45,018 bases of DNA from an uncultured Bacilli bacterium (lineage in GTDB: Bacteria; Bacillota_I; Bacilli_A; RF39; UBA660), in contig CAKOMC010000006.1 of assembly GCA_934096535.1 (NCBI GenBank), positions 1 to 45,018 on the forward strand, read 5' to 3'. Made by a program: the position numbers and the translations under genes. Position 1 is the first letter of the stretch; each line of letters starts with the position of its first letter. Below the pieces are notes generated by a model. The model ran no database searches. It saw nothing but the letters and a program-made list of their open reading frames with translations, and was not told the origin of the DNA. This document shows, piece after piece, positions 16,946 through 25,220 of this stretch.

Positions 16946-19375
16946 ATGAAAAATAAAGTTATGGAATTAACAAATAAAGAATATGAATATTTACAAAATA
17001 TTAATTTAAATTTAACTTATCAAGAACATATTTATTTTGATTATGATTTTATTATAAATAATATTGATAAAACACCAATTGAAATTTATCGTATGAATGA
17101 CGGTATTGATAAAAGCACACTTTCATGGTTTGATGACTTATTTGCTAAAAATTTAGAGTCGTTTTGGGGACCAACTTTTGCTGAGAATTTTACTGATAAT
17201 TTAAGACGCGATAATGTAGATTGCCCACTAAACGATAAAGAAAGCGCCATATTTAAGGATTATGTTAAATATAAAAGAATATTTGCTCTGTCTTTAAAAA
17301 TGATGGCTGAAAATAAAACGGAAACATTTGTAAAGGCTTATGATGATGGTATTACCACTTCTTCTGATGATGAAGTAAAGGATTATACAGCAAAGCTAAG
17401 TTCAACAACTGACGGTGATTTTGATACTCCTGATAAAGGTTATATTAATTTTAAACCTATTATAAAAAAATATATCTATGTTTATAAAGATAAAAAGAAA
17501 CCAAAGATTCCTAATGATACCAGTTTTGAAGATTTAATGAAAATTACACAGAAAGCTGCAAATAATGAAGAGTTAACTAAAGAAGAATTTGAAATTGCGG
17601 ATTACATCGCTGAAATGATTGAAGAAGATTCATTAGAAGAAGCATTTAGTCCTAAAAATCCTAATCAAGCTAATAATAAAATTTATACAATTTTTATTGT
17701 TGCAGCTCTAATTGATAGTTTGTTTAAAAGAAATTACTCTGATAAATATTCTGAATTTTTTAAGGACATAGATAGTATAAGCCATGAAACAGAATTAGAA
17801 GGTGGTAATAAAAACACCCCATTTGGAAAATCAATAAAAAATATAACTTCTTATTCAAGCAAAATAAAGATTTTAAATAACTATCAAGATTATGGAAAGT
17901 ATGTTTTTGCTTCTTCGTTAAGATATCAAATGTTAAAAGATAAAAATGGCGTTAGCGATGAAATTGTTGCTGAAGATAATAAAAAATATTTTGATAGACA
18001 AGATAATGGTCAAGAAATATCATATAATATAATTGATGACGATAATACTAAAAAAATAAAACTTAAACTTACTAGCGGAGAAATAGAAGCAGATAATTCG
18101 ACTATTGAGGCAACTCGTAATTTCTTGGAAAATGCAAATGCCAAACAATCAACATATTCTAAATTATCTGAAATTATTGGAAAAATGCTAGAAAAGCAAC
18201 CGCTAAATGAAGATGAAAAAGAATTATTACAAAGTAATAACATTCCTGAAAATTCTAGTGAAGAAGACCTAAAAAAGAAAAAAGATGAATCAGAAAATGA
18301 ATTTAATAGATTAAAGGAAGGCGAAACTATTAGAACTGCTTCAATTGAAACTTTAGATAAAGCAGAAAAAATTTTAAAATATGTAACAAAAAAGAAGAAA
18401 AATGATTTTGGTAAGATTAAAGAAAAGGTAAAAGATTTAAAGAATCTTGCAAACCCAGAAATTTTAAAGAAATGGGCTAAAAAACTACCAAAGGCTGTTT
18501 GCCCAATAATTGGCGGCGCTGTTGGTTACAACCTAGCCTTCGTTTTAGGACCAGTTGGCATTGTTGCGGCCAACGCCATTGGCGCAATCATAATAACCCA
18601 AGCTCGCGCTTATGCTAATATTTTAGCAGAAAAAGAAATGAATGGAGATAGCGCTACAATAGATTCTGCCTCAAAGCCATCTAATAAATTATGTAATAAA
18701 GTAAGCGCTTTACTAAGAACAGCCAACTTAGAAAAATTAGCTACATTTAATATGTTTGAGAAGCTATCAAACTCAAAATCTGAAAAAATTAGTAATTTCT
18801 TCAGTAATAAAGAAGTTTTAATAACTATAGCCAATACAGTTACTGCTGGCTTAGTAGCAATGGATTTAAATGCCTTAAGAAGAGTCATTTCTAAATTGGC
18901 TAAACACCAAAATGAAATTCATAAAAAAGAATTTGAATCAGACAGCAATTTAGGAGCTAACAAAGGTGAAATTAAACCAAGTACTGGAACTGGTAGTGAA
19001 TCAGGAAGCGGCTTAACCTCTGGTGCTGGAAATACTAATGAAATTTCAATGAAAGTGGGAGACAATATCGGCACCGAAAGCAAAATAATCAATGGCTATA
19101 AAAATTCATATGATGCTTATAACGGAGTTAATGGTGTTCATTTAAATCAAAGCATTATAAATGATGGTGATACAATCATTAAAAACTTATATTATAATAG
19201 TAATGGTAAAATGATTAAATTACCTATAGAACATGGTCAAGACATCATTGAGACTATTGAAAATTTAGGAATAAATCCTAAAGATGTAGTAGCTAACTTA
19301 GCTAACAGTGATGGTACTGGTAGAGCTTGGGTACATGTTACCGATGTAGCTAAAACTTTAGGAAGAAGCTTATAA
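16946..19375 (+). CDS. Large protein of unknown function with hydrophobic core and Gly/Ser linker
   Basis: An 809-residue protein that I do not recognise. Residues 1-510 are charged, mostly helical and low in cysteine, without a signal peptide. Residues about 515-555 are a Gly/Ala-rich hydrophobic stretch (IIGGAVGYNLAFVLGPVGIV), and another hydrophobic helix is at about 622-640. A flexible Gly/Ser/Thr linker at 676-697 leads to a compact C-terminal domain of about 110 residues (VHLNQSIINDGDTIIKNLYY...GTGRAWVHVTDVAKTLG). Long helical body, membrane-inserting stretch, linker and small C-terminal domain recall polymorphic toxins or effectors, but no catalytic motif was found. It is sandwiched between two small DUF1292-like proteins, overlapping the second by one base. 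Confidence 0.7.
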   Translation: MKNKVMELTNKEYEYLQNINLNLTYQEHIYFDYDFIINNIDKTPIEIYRMNDGIDKSTLSWFDDLFAKNLESFWGPTFAENFTDNLRRDNVDCPLNDKESAIFKDYVKYKRIFALSLKMMAENKTETFVKAYDDGITTSSDDEVKDYTAKLSSTTDGDFDTPDKGYINFKPIIKKYIYVYKDKKKPKIPNDTSFEDLMKITQKAANNEELTKEEFEIADYIAEMIEEDSLEEAFSPKNPNQANNKIYTIFIVAALIDSLFKRNYSDKYSEFFKDIDSISHETELEGGNKNTPFGKSIKNITSYSSKIKILNNYQDYGKYVFASSLRYQMLKDKNGVSDEIVAEDNKKYFDRQDNGQEISYNIIDDDNTKKIKLKLTSGEIEADNSTIEATRNFLENANAKQSTYSKLSEIIGKMLEKQPLNEDEKELLQSNNIPENSSEEDLKKKKDESENEFNRLKEGETIRTASIETLDKAEKILKYVTKKKKNDFGKIKEKVKDLKNLANPEILKKWAKKLPKAVCPIIGGAVGYNLAFVLGPVGIVAANAIGAIIITQARAYANILAEKEMNGDSATIDSASKPSNKLCNKVSALLRTANLEKLATFNMFEKLSNSKSEKISNFFSNKEVLITIANTVTAGLVAMDLNALRRVISKLAKHQNEIHKKEFESDSNLGANKGEIKPSTGTGSESGSGLTSGAGNTNEISMKVGDNIGTESKIINGYKNSYDAYNGVNGVHLNQSIINDGDTIIKNLYYNSNGKMIKLPIEHGQDIIETIENLGINPKDVVANLANSDGTGRAWVHVTDVAKTLGRSL

Positions 19376-19632
19376 TGAAAGATAAAATAATAAATTTGCA
19401 CGATGGGACTTCTATCTATATAGCAGATGAATTAGATTATAACGGTAGGCGTTATGTCTATGGTCTACAATATGACAAAATGACTGCCAATGTAACAGCT
19501 AAATATTATATTTTAGAAGTAATAGTTAGTGATAATAAATTAAAATTAAAAAGAATTGAAGATAAAATGTTAAAAGATGAAATTTATACACAGTTTACAT
19601 CTAAACAATTTGCTAAAATTCTTGAAGATTAA
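19375..19632 (+). CDS. Small DUF1292-like protein
   Basis: An 85-residue protein whose ATG shares a base with the stop of the 809-residue gene (TAATG). The pattern IINLHDGTSIYIADELDYNGRRYVYG...YYILEVIVSD parallels the 84-residue protein at 16689. The tight coupling suggests a partner, chaperone or immunity-like role for the large protein; that is inference. A strong terminator follows. Confidence 0.6.
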   Translation: MKDKIINLHDGTSIYIADELDYNGRRYVYGLQYDKMTANVTAKYYILEVIVSDNKLKLKRIEDKMLKDEIYTQFTSKQFAKILED

Positions 19633-19636
19633 AAAT

Positions 19637-19669
19637 AAAAGTTTTGTGATTTTTTGCACAAAACTTTTT
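19637..19669. terminator. Intrinsic terminator, both directions possible
   Basis: Arms AAAAGTTTTGTG (19637-19648) and CACAAAACTTTT (19657-19668), perfect 12-bp stem, loop of 8. Confidence 0.85.
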
Positions 19670-19722
19670 ATAAATTATAGAATAAAAAAATAACCTAATG
19701 TATAATAATTTAAGAGGTTAAT

Positions 19723-20628
19723 ATGCACGAAGTAATAACAGTACAAAAATTTAGTGAAAATGAATGGCTTATTGATGGCATACTAGAAGGAAATCCCAAT
19801 GCTAAAAATATTGTAATCATGCTTCATGAAGGCGGATATAACAAAGATGAAAATGGCATTTTTCCTGTAGTTGAAAATGATATTATCAAAAAAGAAAATA
19901 ATAAAATAAAGTTTCGAAATAAACCATATGGCAATTATGAAATTCTAGCCAATACCATAATAGCTGACTCAGAATTTTGCGTTTTTCGCTACGATATGCG
20001 TAATCACGGAAAAAGCTTAGTAAATAATAAAATGGATAAGCGTGATACCTTATATACTAGACTTGCTAAAGACTTAAAAGATATTCTTAAATATTTGAAA
20101 GCGAAGTATTTATTTCAAAATATTTATTTTATTGGTACAGGTGTTGGTGCCCTAACAATTGAATATTACTTAACAAAAATAAGCACAATTCCTGTTAGTA
20201 CAATAAAACAGGTCCATTTAATATGCCCAACATCACCACAAATTATTTATAACTTAAATCCAAAGTATCAATTTAGCTATCAAAAACAAGAGTATCTTCT
20301 CAAAAATAATAGCCAATTTACTAAAATAAAAGGAATTTTTGAAGGTAAAAAAACTTTATATGAAGCTGAAGAAAATTATCATATCGAAACTGATTATGCC
20401 AAATTACAAGTTCCAACATTTTACTATTTATCAGCAACCGATAAACTAATACCGCTTGAAATATATCTCAAAATTTTAAACCAAGTTAAAGAAATTAATC
20501 CCAATATTCAGTATGAAATAATTAATAAAAACATCGATTATGGTAACACTGACCATGGCTTATATGATGAGTACTCTAGCAATTATCTTTTAAAAGAAAT
20601 CTATGAAAATATGCAAGAAACCAATTAG
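19723..20628 (+). CDS. Alpha/beta hydrolase-fold protein lacking the nucleophilic serine
   Basis: A 301-residue soluble protein with the alpha/beta hydrolase layout: VIMLHEGG oxyanion region (32-38), FRYDMRNHGKS (88-98), the nucleophile elbow, the acid SATDKLIP (Asp240) and the catalytic His in TDHGLYDEY (His278). The elbow reads G-T-G-V-G (138-142), so glycine occupies the position of the Ser in GxSxG. It may be inactive, use another residue or bind a ligand. RBS AGAGG; TATAAT at 19701-19706 upstream. Confidence 0.75.
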   Translation: MHEVITVQKFSENEWLIDGILEGNPNAKNIVIMLHEGGYNKDENGIFPVVENDIIKKENNKIKFRNKPYGNYEILANTIIADSEFCVFRYDMRNHGKSLVNNKMDKRDTLYTRLAKDLKDILKYLKAKYLFQNIYFIGTGVGALTIEYYLTKISTIPVSTIKQVHLICPTSPQIIYNLNPKYQFSYQKQEYLLKNNSQFTKIKGIFEGKKTLYEAEENYHIETDYAKLQVPTFYYLSATDKLIPLEIYLKILNQVKEINPNIQYEIINKNIDYGNTDHGLYDEYSSNYLLKEIYENMQETN

Positions 20629-20761
20629 AAATAAATAAAAAATTCGTAGCATATAAAAAACAAGAAAATAATCTCAAAATAAAAAAATTGAATAATTAAT
20701 TAATTAACAATATCAATTAACTAAATTAAATGAACAATTTTTAAAGAAAGGATATTAAATT

Positions 20762-22222
20762 ATGAATGAAATAAAATGCCCACATTGTAAGACTGTATTT
20801 CAAATAGATGAACAATCTTATAACTCTATTGCTAAACAAGTAAGAGATGAAGAATTTAGAAAGGATTTACAAGAACGCGAGAAACAATTTAATAACGAAA
20901 AAGATACAGCCTTGGAAGTTCAAGAAGCTAATCTAGAAAGAAAATATGAAAAAGAGAGTCAAAATCTAAAAGATGAATACACCAAAACAATTAATGAACA
21001 GCAAACAAAAATAAATGAGCTAACAGTAAAATTAGAAAATATCGATAATGACCATAGCAATGCTATAAAACTTCAAGAAACTAACTTAGAAAGAAAATAT
21101 GAAAAAGAAAGTCAAAATCTGAAAGATGAATACACCAAAACAATTAATGAACAACAAGCAAAAATAAATGAGTTAACAGTAAAATTAGAAAATATCGATA
21201 ATGACCATAGCAATGCTATAAAACTTCAAGAAACTAAATACAAATTAGCGTTACAAGAAGAAAAGTCAAAGAGTGTTCAAGAGATAGAAAAATTAACTAC
21301 AAAGTTAGAAACTTCTAAGAGTGAATACTTAATTAAAGAAAATTCTTTAAAGGCTACTTACGAAGAAAAAATAAAAGCTAAAGATGAACAGATAGCATAC
21401 TATAAAGACTTTAAAGCCCGTCAATCAACTAAAATGATAGGTGAATCTCTAGAAGTTCATTGCAATACCGAATTTAATAAACTTCGACCATTATTTAAAA
21501 ATGCTTACTTTGAAAAAGATAATGATGCTAAAACAGGTTCTAAAGGCGACTTTATTTTCCGAGATTATGATGAAGAAGGAACAGAAATAACATCTATAAT
21601 GTTTGAAATGAAAAATGAAGCCGACATGACAGCAAGTAAACATAAAAACGAAGACTTTTTTAAAGAATTAGATAAAGATCGTCAGGAGAAAAATTGTGAA
21701 TATGCTGTCTTAGTATCACTTTTAGAAATAGATAATGATTATTATAATACGGGGATAGTTGATGTTAGTTATCGTTATCCGAAAATGTATGTCATAAGAC
21801 CTCAATTTTTCATTCCTCTAATAACCTTAATAAGAAGTATGGGTTTAAATACATTAGCTTATAAAAAAGAATTAAAATTTGTTCAAAATCAAAATATTGA
21901 TATTTCTAACTTTGAAGATAATTTAAATAAATTTAAAGATGATTTTAGTCGTAATTATACCCTTGCTAGTAAAAAGTTTGCAACTGCCATTGAGGAAATT
22001 GATAAAACGATTGACCACTTACAAAAAACTAAAGAAGCCTTATTATCTAGTGATAAAAATTTACGAATTGCTAATGATAAAATTGATGCTATAACAATTA
22101 AGAAATTAACTAACAATAGTAAAAGTGTTCGTGATATGTTTGATAAATTAAAAGAACAAAAAACTATAACTACTAAAGATAATAATATTAACGAAAAAAA
22201 TAATGATTCAATAACAAATTAA
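20762..22222 (+). CDS. DUF2130 protein with coiled coil and tandem 51-residue repeat
   Basis: A 486-residue protein. The N-terminus has a half zinc ribbon (CPHC, residues 6-9). Residues 25-220 are a long charged coiled coil containing two nearly identical 51-residue repeats (53-103 and 104-154). The DUF2130 domain follows (GESLEVHCNTEFNKLRP...), with KGDFIF and IMFEMKNE giving the D...ExK arrangement of PD-(D/E)XK nucleases. A second coiled coil closes the protein. The cellular role of DUF2130 is unknown; nuclease fold is family inference. RBS AAAGGAT; a terminator follows. Confidence 0.8.
   Translation: MNEIKCPHCKTVFQIDEQSYNSIAKQVRDEEFRKDLQEREKQFNNEKDTALEVQEANLERKYEKESQNLKDEYTKTINEQQTKINELTVKLENIDNDHSNAIKLQETNLERKYEKESQNLKDEYTKTINEQQAKINELTVKLENIDNDHSNAIKLQETKYKLALQEEKSKSVQEIEKLTTKLETSKSEYLIKENSLKATYEEKIKAKDEQIAYYKDFKARQSTKMIGESLEVHCNTEFNKLRPLFKNAYFEKDNDAKTGSKGDFIFRDYDEEGTEITSIMFEMKNEADMTASKHKNEDFFKELDKDRQEKNCEYAVLVSLLEIDNDYYNTGIVDVSYRYPKMYVIRPQFFIPLITLIRSMGLNTLAYKKELKFVQNQNIDISNFEDNLNKFKDDFSRNYTLASKKFATAIEEIDKTIDHLQKTKEALLSSDKNLRIANDKIDAITIKKLTNNSKSVRDMFDKLKEQKTITTKDNNINEKNNDSITN
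20918..21070 (+). repeat. In-frame tandem repeat, copy 1 (153 bp)
   Basis: Encodes residues 53-103 of the DUF2130 protein. It matches copy 2 over the full 51 codons with few, mostly synonymous, differences. Confidence 0.95.
21071..21223 (+). repeat. In-frame tandem repeat, copy 2 (153 bp)
   Basis: Directly abuts copy 1. It is followed by the first four codons of a third unit (CTTCAAGAAACT at 21224), which shows the repeat phase and a slippage or unequal crossover origin. Confidence 0.95.
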
Positions 22223-22251
22223 AAGTAATTGTAAAAAGAATAACAAGAATT

Positions 22252-22288
22252 TAAAGTCCCCTTATAAATTTACAAGGCGACTTTTTTA
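22252..22288 (+). terminator. Intrinsic terminator after the DUF2130 gene
   Basis: AAAGTC/GACTTT stem with inner CCTT/AAGG, followed by a T-run. Confidence 0.7.
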
Positions 22289-22429
22289 AATATTAACTTT
22301 TACCAATTTTTCCGTTACCCTAATAATGATTGGCACTTATTTTACATAATAAATAAATTATTTAATTAATTTTCTACTAATTTATTAAAATTTTGGTATA
22401 CTCAAATTAAGGATAGGTGATTTATTTAA

Positions 22430-23458
22430 ATGAAAGCATTAACTTTGGTAGAACCAAAAAAATTTGCAATAATTGAAAAAGATATACCAGTTGCTACAGG
22501 CAATAAGGTAGTTATAAAAGTAAAGAGAACAGGAATATGTGGCTCCGACATTCATATGATTTGGCAAACTGGTTATAACGCTGGAACAAATTTCGTTATT
22601 GGGCATGAATTTGCGGGAGAAATATATGATGCTGGTAGTAGCACCACTTTTAAAAAAGGTGATAGAGTTGTTGCTATGGAAATTGATTCCTGCTTAAAAG
22701 ATACTTGTGAATTTTGTGGCACTGGCCGTGAAAATATCTGCGACCATGTCTTAGAAGGTGGCGCAGGTATTGGCTCTGATGGTGGATATGGACAATATGT
22801 GGCCGTAAGAGAAGATATGGTTAGAATTTTACCAGATAATGTTAGCTTTACAGCTGGCGCTATGGTAGAACCAGCTTCCATTTCTATGCATGGATTAAAA
22901 CTTGCCCAAGTAAATGAAAATAGTAAAGTTTTAATTACAGGTTGTGGTCCGATTGGAATGTTTGCAGCTGCTTGTGCCCATGCCTTAGAAATTAAAGAAG
23001 TTTATGTTACAGAGGCCAATAATAGCCGTATAAACCTAGTAACAAATTCCGGCTTTGTTAAAGCAGCCTTTGATGCCAAAGATGAACAAATTGATACAAA
23101 GTTAAAAGAAGTCGCACCCTCTGGATTTGATGCCGTAATCGAATGCTCTGGTAATCAAAGTGCTAGTACTATGGGGTTAAACCATTTAAAAAAAGGCGGT
23201 CATATGGTTTTAATTGCCTATGGCAATGCTCCCGAAATTAATGTATTTAACTTTGTTAATAACGAATATCATTTGTCAGGCAGTTTGTTCTTTACCACGA
23301 AAGAATTTGAAAATGTTATCGAACTAATGCACCAAGGAAAATTAGACTTAGAACGATTTGCCAAAGAAATCGAAATGACTGATGTTCAAACCTCTTTAGA
23401 AAATTTTGAAAAAGGTCTTGATTGTCCAATTAAATTTATTATTAAAATGAATGATTAA
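22430..23458 (+). CDS. Zinc-dependent medium-chain alcohol/polyol dehydrogenase
   Basis: A 342-residue member of the MDR family (sorbitol, threonine or butanediol dehydrogenase type). The catalytic zinc site lies in GICGSDIHM and GHEFAGE. The structural-zinc Cys cluster is SCLKDTCEFCGTGRENIC. The Rossmann fold shows GCGPIGMFAAACAHAL, with a Glu after strand 2 (VTEANN) in line with NAD(H). The substrate cannot be fixed from sequence. RBS AGGTGA; a TATACT box at 22397-22402 is the likely -10. It is a single-gene unit between terminators. Confidence 0.85.
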   Translation: MKALTLVEPKKFAIIEKDIPVATGNKVVIKVKRTGICGSDIHMIWQTGYNAGTNFVIGHEFAGEIYDAGSSTTFKKGDRVVAMEIDSCLKDTCEFCGTGRENICDHVLEGGAGIGSDGGYGQYVAVREDMVRILPDNVSFTAGAMVEPASISMHGLKLAQVNENSKVLITGCGPIGMFAAACAHALEIKEVYVTEANNSRINLVTNSGFVKAAFDAKDEQIDTKLKEVAPSGFDAVIECSGNQSASTMGLNHLKKGGHMVLIAYGNAPEINVFNFVNNEYHLSGSLFFTTKEFENVIELMHQGKLDLERFAKEIEMTDVQTSLENFEKGLDCPIKFIIKMND

Positions 23459-23795
23459 AAAATAGAAAGCAATTATATCAAAAAATTATTTAATCAATAT
23501 AAGATAATAATCGATAGCTAGGACTTCCTTATAAGGTTGTTCTTTTTTTATTTTTGCTACTAATATTATTTAATTTAACATTAATTACTTAAGTTGCTAA
23601 TAGGTATCTTTTTCTTGTTTTTATAATTAAATAATGCTAGAATAAAAGCGAAAATTAGACTTAATTAATATTTTACTCAGCAAGACTAATACAAAATAGT
23701 TAGAACTAATAATCGAATAATATTAAATGATACGATAACTATTTATATATTTTCCAGAAACGAGTTTAATTAAAGTTAAAGGAAGGAACCTAATT
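23459..23795. other. Intergenic region of 337 bases
   Basis: It contains the terminator of the dehydrogenase gene (23520-23549) and then AT-rich DNA leading to the RBS AAGGAAGG of the next gene. No clear promoter, small gene or RNA was recognised. Confidence 0.6.
23520..23549 (+). terminator. Intrinsic terminator after the dehydrogenase gene
   Basis: Outer AGGAC/GTTCT and inner CCTT/AAGG stems with a 2x2 internal loop, then seven or more T. Confidence 0.6.
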
Positions 23796-25094
23796 ATGAT
23801 TTTAAAAGATACAAATTATAGTAAAAGAGATGATTATCAAGCCTATAGTAACTTAAGGGATTTACGCAACAAAAATATTGATTACTTTGATGATTTATCT
23901 GATGAAGAAAGAAAATTACAATTAAATTTTATTTATGATTTATTTGCTAATTTTGCGGATAAAGGGTTTGAATATAAAGATTCCCGTTTCAACCCTTATT
24001 ACGGAGTAGAATTACATAAACAAAAATCAATAAAAGCTAGCACCGATATATGCATATTTTCCATTGTACCAAATTATATAAGTGCCAAAATTAAACCAGC
24101 TTATTATGACGATATAGTTATTGAAAAAAGTTCTGACAAAGTAATACTTTCTGCAAATTTAGCGCTAAGTAGTAACCTTAAAACAGTAATTTATGGCGAA
24201 CAAAAACCAGATTCCGAATCACAAATTAGCATTGTAACGGCTGATTATAACTACGAGATAACGGGAGCGTCTTTATTTTCTTTATTTGGAGAGCTTAAAG
24301 ATTGCGTAGTATCACAAAATGAGCTTGAAGAACTATCTACATCAACTAATTATAGTCGTTATGCTCTTCAAGAATTTATGAAAACAAGGTATCCTTTTCT
24401 AGACGATTTACAATTACAAAGATTTATTAACAAAAATGTAAAATCAGGCTCATCTTTTGGTTATTATCAATCTATGTTATCTAATTATGCAATAGAAAAA
24501 TACTTGTTAAACTATGTCAAAGAAGTTGAAAAAGGCTATATCGAAGGAACAACTTTGAAAAAAGAGCCTATTGTAGGTCTGGAACTTGACGAGACTGCCA
24601 TTAAAAAGTTTGTCGATTATGAAGTGACTGATATTTTTGGACAAAAAAATAAACTAATAGATATTGCTGTCTACATGCAAGACTACGATAATGACTCTTA
24701 TTCTTGCCCTTTTCTTGAAGCTTTAGAAACAATACCAAAAAAAGATATAGATGTATTTATTGTTGGCCTTTGTTACTTTGCTACATATTGCACAGAACTT
24801 GGAAGAGTAGATGCCCATAACCGATATGGAAGAACGCCAGCTAAAAGATTAAGCGGTGAAAAACTCAACATTGCTATTAAATCAAGTTTATTAGGAGTCA
24901 AAGTTGCTGATTATGCTGAAGTAAGAGAGACTTATGATGAGACTGATTTTATAATGCGTTGTTTCTTTAATGAAATGGGCTTTGATAATATTGTGAATTT
25001 AGATAAGAAGCCAAATGTAAGTGTTGATAAATTTGAAGACATTATGTATCCGTATTTAAGAGGCCGAAGAAATTTCTATAAACGAAGATATTAA
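23796..25094 (+). CDS. Protein of unknown function, 432 residues
   Basis: Not recognised. It is soluble, without signal peptide or transmembrane helix, rich in Asp, Tyr and Phe. An early part contains DYFDDLSDEERKLQLNFIYD. A middle beta-rich part and a C-terminal part with FIVGLCYFATYCTELGRVD and a basic RGRRNFYKRRY tail follow. There is no Walker, HTH or metal signature. RBS AAGGAAGG. It stands alone before uvrB. Confidence 0.65.
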   Translation: MILKDTNYSKRDDYQAYSNLRDLRNKNIDYFDDLSDEERKLQLNFIYDLFANFADKGFEYKDSRFNPYYGVELHKQKSIKASTDICIFSIVPNYISAKIKPAYYDDIVIEKSSDKVILSANLALSSNLKTVIYGEQKPDSESQISIVTADYNYEITGASLFSLFGELKDCVVSQNELEELSTSTNYSRYALQEFMKTRYPFLDDLQLQRFINKNVKSGSSFGYYQSMLSNYAIEKYLLNYVKEVEKGYIEGTTLKKEPIVGLELDETAIKKFVDYEVTDIFGQKNKLIDIAVYMQDYDNDSYSCPFLEALETIPKKDIDVFIVGLCYFATYCTELGRVDAHNRYGRTPAKRLSGEKLNIAIKSSLLGVKVADYAEVRETYDETDFIMRCFFNEMGFDNIVNLDKKPNVSVDKFEDIMYPYLRGRRNFYKRRY

Positions 25095-25220
25095 AATGAT
25101 ATCAAATTATGAAAATCAAATATCTAATGTATTAATGTTATAAATAAAAAAATAGTATTAACATCTGATAATTAATTAAACTAATAATAATTAAACTAAA
25201 AATGTAATGGAGGAATATAT

